Shown one piece after another: positions 5,793 through 10,639 of a stretch of DNA of 10,639 nt. How positions within the stretch are numbered: position 1 is the first letter of the stretch; each line of letters starts with the position of its first letter. The stretch is from Candidatus Vogelbacteria bacterium. GTDB taxonomy: Bacteria > Patescibacteria > Paceibacteria > UBA9973 > UBA12445. The DNA lies in contig JACQCW010000078.1 in the NCBI GenBank assembly GCA_016201425.1, forward strand, positions 1 through 10,639, in the 5' to 3' direction. The position numbers were made by a program, and so were the translations under genes. The notes beneath the pieces are model-generated. The model saw nothing but the letters and a program-made list of their open reading frames with translations, did no database searches and had not been told where the DNA came from.

Positions 5793-5889
5793 AACTTTCA
5801 TGAAGCATGTAAACATAGAAATCAAGACGCGACGTAAAGATCGACTTGGAGCTATTTAAGATCCAGCCTAAACATCTACTTTCTAAGTC

Positions 5890-7083
5890 CTACAACGATA
5901 TGCTGCTGTCTATATAACCTGCAACAACCCTCATTATCTCTCCCATCTCATCGGTCGTAACTACGGCGATTTTAATAGAACTATTTTCTTGATTTATAAA
6001 ACCATCAATACTCACAGTTCCACTATTTTTAGTTTCATCTAAAAAAATTCCAAGCCCATCCAAAACGTTACAAATCCTTTCGCGCATTATATTAGATCGT
6101 TCTCCAATTGTTGCCGTAAAGACCAATAAATCAAGCCCATCCAATACAGCCATGTACGATCCTATATATTTCCTGACTCCATAAGCAAAGCTATCAAGTG
6201 CAAGCTTAGCCCCCTCGTCTCCATTCTTTTCTAGTTCAATGAGATCTCTAACATCTTTAGTTTTCCCCGACAAACCGAGCAAACCACATTTGGTGTTAAA
6301 ATAATTTTCAAGCTCTCCGTAACTCATCCCTTTTGTTTGACCAAGATAGGCAGCTGCCCCTGGATCAATATTGCCAATTCTCGAACCCATCACTAAACCC
6401 TCGAGCGGGGTAAAGCCCATTGATGTATCGACGCTCTTTCCTTTTTTTACCGCGGTCACACTGCAACCACCTCCTAAGTGGCAAATAACAACTCGTTCAG
6501 GCACTCCACCGGGCAAACCCTCCACCTTGTGAAGAATTGAAGAGACTGAAATACCGTGATATCCATACCTATATATGTCGAAAGTCTCTTTATCCTCTTT
6601 TGGCAAGGAATATAACCTAGCAACTTCTGGCATATCTTTGTGAAATTCCGAATCTGAAACACCAATAATTCTAATGATTGGCAGAGTCTTTTTAATTTCT
6701 TCTACCTCATTCAGAATTGGAGTTACATGAAGCGGCGCTTGTCCTCGAACCTCCCTTAATCTAGATAGATATTCATCGTCGATATCCCTATGGGTCCAAA
6801 AAAATTCCCCAGGTGCGACAATTCGACAACCGATAAATCCAATCTCAGCCAGGTCGGTAATAATATTCTCTGATTTTAATAAAGAAAGCAAATATTCAAA
6901 TGGTCTCGAATATTGTTCCGTCGTAAGTACCATCTGCTTTTTATAATCATGAACCGAAATGCCTGCCAAAAATCCACCGTCGCTTTTTTCAAGATGAACC
7001 CGTGCGATCTCGCGACCGTCTTCATAAACCGCATACTTATGTGAGTCACTTCCAGTATTTACAATTAAACTTTTCTTTTCCAT
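5890..7083 (-). CDS. ackA: Acetate kinase, divergent, 397 aa
   Basis: Acetate kinase (ASKHA fold, cytoplasmic) transfers the phosphate of acetyl phosphate to ADP, giving acetate and ATP. Length is normal for the family. Recognisable motifs are NTGSDSHK (9-16), APLH (116-119), SDSEFH with D144, RYGYHGIS with H176, HLGGG (202-206), DTSMGFTPLEG (219-229), R235 in GSR and E379 in TTDEM. These cover the catalytic Arg, Asp and Glu positions known from the Methanosarcina enzyme. Departures are clear: the usual GHRVVHGGE is GCRIVAPGE (86-93), HLGNG is HLGGG, and the phosphate-loop GGIGEN is ATIGER (324-329). The ATG at 7083 is preferred to a TTG at 7089. It overlaps the phosphoketolase frame by 19 nt, so the two are surely cotranscribed and probably translationally coupled. 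A related acyl kinase is possible, but the neighbour makes acetate kinase by far the best call. Confidence 0.9.
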   Translation of the reverse strand: MEKKSLIVNTGSDSHKYAVYEDGREIARVHLEKSDGGFLAGISVHDYKKQMVLTTEQYSRPFEYLLSLLKSENIITDLAEIGFIGCRIVAPGEFFWTHRDIDDEYLSRLREVRGQAPLHVTPILNEVEEIKKTLPIIRIIGVSDSEFHKDMPEVARLYSLPKEDKETFDIYRYGYHGISVSSILHKVEGLPGGVPERVVICHLGGGCSVTAVKKGKSVDTSMGFTPLEGLVMGSRIGNIDPGAAAYLGQTKGMSYGELENYFNTKCGLLGLSGKTKDVRDLIELEKNGDEGAKLALDSFAYGVRKYIGSYMAVLDGLDLLVFTATIGERSNIMRERICNVLDGLGIFLDETKNSGTVSIDGFINQENSSIKIAVVTTDEMGEIMRVVAGYIDSSISL

Positions 7084-9413
7084 GTCCAATTTTCTATTTC
7101 ATCTGGATCGACCCCATGTTCTTTAATGAACTTGCCATGCTCAACTAATTTATCTTCATATTTCTTGATAATATTTTCGGCCTTGTCTCTCGATACTTTT
7201 CCCAATCGATCCATCTCTCGCACAGCCTCCATAAGCAAATGGTAGCGGCTTGTCCGATTTCTAACATGCATATCAAAGGGGGTTGTGGTAGAACCATTTT
7301 CGATATACCCATGAACAAAAAACTTCCTTTTGCCATCACATTTATCAAAAAGAGCCTGCTTTAGAGTTTCCGGGTATCCATGAAAGTTAAAGATAACCGG
7401 TTTGTCGGCAGTAAAATAATCCTCAAACACGATCGGTACCCGGCATTCAGCATTACCAACACCCAAAGAATTCAACTCTAAAATGTTTACAAATCTCACC
7501 TTGACTTCGGGAGCATCTATCTTTAATAGATCAATCGCAGCCAAAGCTTCTTTAGTCAGATAATCACTCGCAGCCGAAAATACGATATCTGGATCTATGT
7601 CTGAGGCAAAATCCCAGATAGACAAGCCAAATTCTAGCTCCTTGGCCGCGGCCTTCGGCGTCAGCCAACGAGGCTCAACAGTCTTACCAGCTACGATAAT
7701 GTTTATCTCGTTTTTCGAAGCCAAACATTTTTTCAGAACAGCAAGTGTACTATTACCATCTGGCGGAAAATAAACGTGAATAAAACAACCATGCTTTGAT
7801 AAAATATTTCCAATGAAACCAGGATTCTGGTGCGAAAAGCCGTTGTGTTCTTGCCTCCAACCAGAGGATGTCAAAATATAATTTAGCGAAGGGATTCCTC
7901 CGCGCCAGGGAATCTCACGCGCAACTTTCAAAAATTTTGAATACTGATCCACCATACTCGAGGCCACTTGAATAAAAGCCTCGTAGGAGGCAAAGATGGC
8001 GTGTCTGCCAGTTAGAACATAACCCTGCATCAAGCCTTGCAATGAATGCTCCGAGAGCATCTCCATTACTCGCCCATTTTGCTTAAGATCTTTATCCCAC
8101 TCCTTAATAGGCCACACAAATGCACGCGCCGTAGTTTCAAAAACCTTATCTAGTTTGTTTGAATATGTTTCGTCGGGCGACATGAGGCGGAAATTATTGT
8201 CAAAAAGATTTAACTTAAACACCTCGTTCAGATACTCCCCAGCTCGTCTCATACTGCTCGAACCAATTGTCCCAGGTATACTTGCGTCTTCAGCAAATTG
8301 TTCAGCAGGTGGAAGTTTTAATTCCTTCGTGGCGTTACTGCCACCCATCGTATGTTTACTGTCTCCCATTCTATAATTTTCATCCGGCACTAAATTTTTA
8401 ATCTCCTCGACAAATCCTAATCCCCCAGGAAATAACTCTAAAAATTTATAGGACGCAAGCCATTTGTTGATTGCATTCAGTTCAACCTTATCTGTTTTAG
8501 CGTTTGGACCCACGACCTGGTGTGATAGACAATTCCCCTCCATTTTCTGTCCCTTTAATTTCTTTATCCCTGTCCAACCCTTCGGTGTTTTCAAAATAAT
8601 CATCGGGAATTTTGGCGACACAATTTCCCTTCCACCCCTCCGTGCCCCGTCCTGAATACTCCTAATCAATTGGTAGACACGTTCGAGAGTAACCGCCATC
8701 TTCTCATAAATATTACTTCCCTCAACAATATAAGGCTCATATCCATATCCAGAAAACAAGGATTTCAATTCCTTATTGCTCATACGGCCAAAGATTGCCG
8801 GGCCTGAAATTTTATAGCCGTTCAAGTGGAGTATAGGCAAAACCGCTCCATTTGTTTTAGGATCTATAAATTTATTCAAGTGCCACGCCGTTGCCGTTGG
8901 ACCTGTCTCAGCCTCACCATCACCAACAAGACACGCCGCAATTAAATCTGGATTATCGAGAATCGCGCCATAGGACGTCGACAGTGAGTAACCAAGCTCA
9001 CCACCCTCTAAGATCACACCGGGAGCACCAGGATTGGAGTGACTCGGAAATCCATATGGCCAACTAAAATTTTTCATAATATATTTCAACCCCGCCTCGG
9101 TCTGTGTAGCTTCCGGATAATACTTCTGAAGCGTACCCTCCAAAAATATATTTGCCTGAATAGCTGGGAAACCATGCCCGGGCCCAAGTACAAAGATCAT
9201 TTCCTGGTTGTGATTCTTTATCAGGTTGTTCAGATTCGCGTAAACAAAATTTATACCAGGACATGTCCCCCAGTGACCCAAAAGTCTAGGTTTAATATCG
9301 TCAAATTTCAACTTTCTATCAAGGAGGACATTATCTTGTAGATATATCTGCGCCGCCGACAAATAGTTTGCTGCCCTTACATACTTTTTAATCGATTCAA
9401 TTTGATTTTCCAT
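7065..9413 (-). CDS. xfp: Phosphoketolase (xylulose-5-P/fructose-6-P), 782 aa
   Basis: This thiamine-diphosphate enzyme cleaves xylulose-5-P (often also fructose-6-P) with phosphate to acetyl phosphate and a sugar phosphate two carbons shorter. The full-length protein shows HWGTCPG (47-53), GPGHG (77-81), the phosphoketolase signature EGGELGY (136-142), the cofactor motif GDGEAETG (164-171), HLNGYKISGP (196-205), SSMRRAGEYLNEVF (386-399), the conserved Glu of ASYEAF (E478) and GWRQEHNGFSHQNPGF (518-533) with its two active-site histidines. FHGYPETL marks the C-terminal domain. The XFP N-terminal, central and C-terminal domains are all present, and length is close to the usual 790-830 aa. Whether it uses one or both sugars cannot be told. 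The ATG at 9413 has no Shine-Dalgarno but sits 6 nt after an extended TATAAT box, so the message should be leaderless. Acetate kinase follows with a 19-nt overlap. Confidence 0.97.
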   Translation of the reverse strand: MENQIESIKKYVRAANYLSAAQIYLQDNVLLDRKLKFDDIKPRLLGHWGTCPGINFVYANLNNLIKNHNQEMIFVLGPGHGFPAIQANIFLEGTLQKYYPEATQTEAGLKYIMKNFSWPYGFPSHSNPGAPGVILEGGELGYSLSTSYGAILDNPDLIAACLVGDGEAETGPTATAWHLNKFIDPKTNGAVLPILHLNGYKISGPAIFGRMSNKELKSLFSGYGYEPYIVEGSNIYEKMAVTLERVYQLIRSIQDGARRGGREIVSPKFPMIILKTPKGWTGIKKLKGQKMEGNCLSHQVVGPNAKTDKVELNAINKWLASYKFLELFPGGLGFVEEIKNLVPDENYRMGDSKHTMGGSNATKELKLPPAEQFAEDASIPGTIGSSSMRRAGEYLNEVFKLNLFDNNFRLMSPDETYSNKLDKVFETTARAFVWPIKEWDKDLKQNGRVMEMLSEHSLQGLMQGYVLTGRHAIFASYEAFIQVASSMVDQYSKFLKVAREIPWRGGIPSLNYILTSSGWRQEHNGFSHQNPGFIGNILSKHGCFIHVYFPPDGNSTLAVLKKCLASKNEINIIVAGKTVEPRWLTPKAAAKELEFGLSIWDFASDIDPDIVFSAASDYLTKEALAAIDLLKIDAPEVKVRFVNILELNSLGVGNAECRVPIVFEDYFTADKPVIFNFHGYPETLKQALFDKCDGKRKFFVHGYIENGSTTTPFDMHVRNRTSRYHLLMEAVREMDRLGKVSRDKAENIIKKYEDKLVEHGKFIKEHGVDPDEIENWTWKRKV

Positions 9414-9429
9414 GGCATTATTATATCAT
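9402..9429 (+). promoter_or_regulatory. Predicted promoter for the rightward HEEQH gene, leaderless
   Basis: TATCAT (9424-9429), 5 of 6 to the -10 consensus, ends 6 nt before the ATG at 9436, placing the start of transcription at that codon. TTGATT (9402-9407) lies 16 nt upstream as a weak -35. The -10 shares two base pairs with the opposing -10 at 9420-9425. Confidence 0.5.
9420..9428 (-). promoter_or_regulatory. Extended -10 promoter of the phosphoketolase operon, leaderless
   Basis: The minus strand reads TGATATAAT (9428 down to 9420), a perfect extended -10, followed by 6 nt and the phosphoketolase ATG (9413-9411). The seventh base after the box is the A of ATG. No good -35 is visible. 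Confidence 0.7.
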
Positions 9430-9435
9430 TTCCAT

Positions 9436-10518
9436 ATGAAACCAGAAAAAAGGGATTCGGGTCCGGATCTTACGGTTATTAAAGGTGAGATAAAAACCAT
9501 GATTGAACAAAAACTCGGGATGGCTGCCATGCAGACCGAAATGATCGAAGCAATAAGAAGTAATCCGGACTTATCTAAAGATGACCTATGGTATATTGCA
9601 TTTAAACACCTGAAGCCCAATGACACACCCATTTATGATCAAGCTAAAACCTTAACGACGATTGAACACTACATCGCCTTGCACGAGGCCGTTAGTACTG
9701 CTCGCAAGAACTTTCCTAACGACCCAGATTTATTCAAATATTTATTTAATCATGAACCTCAAGGCAAGATAGAGATCAAAACTGGTCCGATTGTGATTTA
9801 CGTTCGGTGTTACGACATGCGAGATTTTGGCCTAGCCTTTAGAGATAACCCTTCGGACGATCAGCCCTTAAGCCCTGTTGAAATGCTCCACGCTTCACTA
9901 GTAGGTGGTAAATTCTTGCGCAACGCAAGACAGCCAGAACTCACTGGTACCTTAGTCATTGAAAATGGCCTACAGCGAGAAGACAAGGCGGCGTTTGAAC
10001 ACGAGGAACAGCATGCAATCAAAAACCTCTTCGAAGGTGAGGAGCGTGAAAGTTATTTTACGGGACAGGAAGACATAATGAACAAGAAACAGGCCAGCAA
10101 AATGGTACAAAACTTTTTAATTATATATAGAAAGAACCATATGGAAACATTGGCGAAACACGAAATTTTAGCTTACATGAAAACCGGCCAATCCAGTCAA
10201 GAAACATACCGAGACCTGACCCAACCAAAAAAAGATGGCGGTATCTATGATTATGCGGCGAGTTACATTCCTTATCTAAAAGAACTCTCACAATCCTGGA
10301 GGCCAATCTTCCAAGATGCCCTAACAGATGAATTACTTCGAAAAGTATTCGAAGACGAATATTGGAAGGTTGTCGCCAGTGGGTGTAGAGCTTTCAATAA
10401 ACTAATTGAAAAAGTTAAATTGTCTAGACAAGACACCGTAAATTTATTAACCGTCGAGCCACTATCCAAGTGGGAGAAGCTTGCAGAAAGAATTATTGAA
10501 TACGAAAAGAATAGTTAA
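9436..10518 (+). CDS. Predicted zincin-like protein (HEEQH), 360 aa
   Basis: Residues 189-193 read HEEQH within AAFEHEEQHAIKNLFEG, an HExxH zinc site. About 50 residues later AKHEILAYMKTG (with E243) supplies a plausible third ligand in a helix, followed by a YDYAASYIPYL segment. The N-terminal 120 residues look helical and the middle (KIEIKTGPIVIYVRCYD, ELTGTLVIENG) is beta-like. No signal peptide or membrane helix is seen, so it is probably cytoplasmic. The arrangement resembles uncharacterised HExxH proteins of Patescibacteria; that family link is from memory and the substrate is unknown. The ATG at 9436 is preferred over the ATG at 9412, which overlaps the phosphoketolase start and lies upstream of the predicted -10. 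It shares a 22-bp divergent promoter region with the phosphoketolase operon, so the two could be co-regulated. It ends at the terminator at 10551. Confidence 0.75.
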   Translation: MKPEKRDSGPDLTVIKGEIKTMIEQKLGMAAMQTEMIEAIRSNPDLSKDDLWYIAFKHLKPNDTPIYDQAKTLTTIEHYIALHEAVSTARKNFPNDPDLFKYLFNHEPQGKIEIKTGPIVIYVRCYDMRDFGLAFRDNPSDDQPLSPVEMLHASLVGGKFLRNARQPELTGTLVIENGLQREDKAAFEHEEQHAIKNLFEGEERESYFTGQEDIMNKKQASKMVQNFLIIYRKNHMETLAKHEILAYMKTGQSSQETYRDLTQPKKDGGIYDYAASYIPYLKELSQSWRPIFQDALTDELLRKVFEDEYWKVVASGCRAFNKLIEKVKLSRQDTVNLLTVEPLSKWEKLAERIIEYEKNS

Positions 10519-10550
10519 CAAAGTATATTCCAATCGTTAAATGTCCCCTG

Positions 10551-10590
10551 AAACGCTTTCTTTAATGAAGGCGTTTTTGTTAATTTTTTA
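10551..10590 (+). terminator. Intrinsic terminator after the HEEQH gene
   Basis: AAACGCTTTC (10551-10560) pairs with GAAGGCGTTT (10567-10576), 10 bp with one G-U, around TTTAAT. It is followed by TTGTTAATTTTTT. The T-run overlaps the end of the convergent gene at the window edge. Confidence 0.85.
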
Positions 10591-10639
10591 AATTTCTAAA
10601 AACTTGTTTTTTTGCTTTTTCCATCTGGTCAGCGAACTC
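10580..10639 (-). CDS. C-terminal end of a leftward gene, partial (19 aa visible)
   Basis: Reading the minus strand from the window edge, a frame is open for 19 codons, EFADQMEKAKKQVFRNLKN, and ends in TAA at 10582-10580. The charged, helix-like composition suits a real C-terminus, and the stop falls just beyond the hairpin at 10551-10576, as expected for convergent genes sharing a terminator region. The rest of the gene lies outside the window, so nothing can be said of function. The main alternative is a chance open frame. Confidence 0.45.
   Translation of the reverse strand, partial: EFADQMEKAKKQVFRNLKN

Noticed and set aside
5755..5808. An 18-residue N-terminal extension of the kinase/PP-loop protein from an ATG at 5808
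   Set aside because: The extension contains the extended -10 box for the start at 5754, has no Shine-Dalgarno, and the kinase domain normally begins only a few residues before its first strand. It remains possible if the gene is read through from acetate kinase.
5809..5889. Search for a terminator between acetate kinase and the kinase/PP-loop gene
   Set aside because: No convincing hairpin with a T-run on the minus strand was found, so read-through between the two cannot be excluded.
9412..9435. An upstream ATG at 9412 for the HEEQH protein
   Set aside because: It lies before the predicted -10 and overlaps the phosphoketolase start codon; the eight added residues look like translated promoter.
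1..10639. CRISPR arrays, tRNA or rRNA genes, insertion sequences and toxin-antitoxin pairs
   Set aside because: No regularly spaced repeats, cloverleaf-like segments, transposase motifs or recognisable toxin-antitoxin pairs were seen by eye on either strand; a tRNA or Rfam scan was not possible.

Overview
The window looks like chromosome from a small-genome bacterium, most likely of the Candidate Phyla Radiation (Patescibacteria, Parcubacteria-like). This is inferred from gene content: a phosphoketolase-acetate kinase pair as the only recognisable central metabolism, a divergent acetate kinase, two HExxH proteins of a style common in those genomes, many orphan genes, very short gaps and apparently leaderless transcripts. 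No rRNA, tRNA, CRISPR array, transposase or phage structural gene was seen, so the assignment is not proven.

Bases 1-3310 form one block. Two small orphan genes run leftward (4-399, 436-786) and share a 14-bp copy of their ribosome-binding region. A divergent promoter region (about 866-956) separates them from a rightward series: a 379-aa orphan (1009-2148), a 75-aa very basic protein behind a strong promoter and a long foldable leader (2271-2666), and a 153-aa orphan (2814-3275). Each rightward gene ends in a clear intrinsic terminator. Most genes here have good Shine-Dalgarno sequences and, in the larger ones, G/C-rich third codon positions. The 379-aa and 153-aa proteins share an NPSLxLD motif and may contain the same unrecognised domain.

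Bases 3320-10639 form a second block that is visibly more A+T-rich. A TATAAT box lies 7 nt before the ATG of a predicted zinc metallopeptidase (3339-4142). It converges on a leftward gene (4150-5754) that joins a P-loop kinase-like domain to a cysteine-rich PP-loop ATPase. Further right, phosphoketolase (7065-9413) and acetate kinase (5890-7083) form a leftward two-gene operon whose reading frames overlap by 19 nt. Together they would cleave xylulose-5-P or fructose-6-P to acetyl phosphate and convert it to acetate with formation of ATP. Only 22 bp separates the phosphoketolase start from a divergent second HExxH protein (9436-10518). Both start codons sit exactly where transcription should begin from two interlocking -10 boxes. 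A terminator and the C-terminal end of a further leftward gene close the window.

The best leads are the kinase/PP-loop fusion, the interlocked divergent leaderless promoters, the change of initiation style and composition near 3300, the shared NPSLxLD motif, and the structured leader of the small basic protein.
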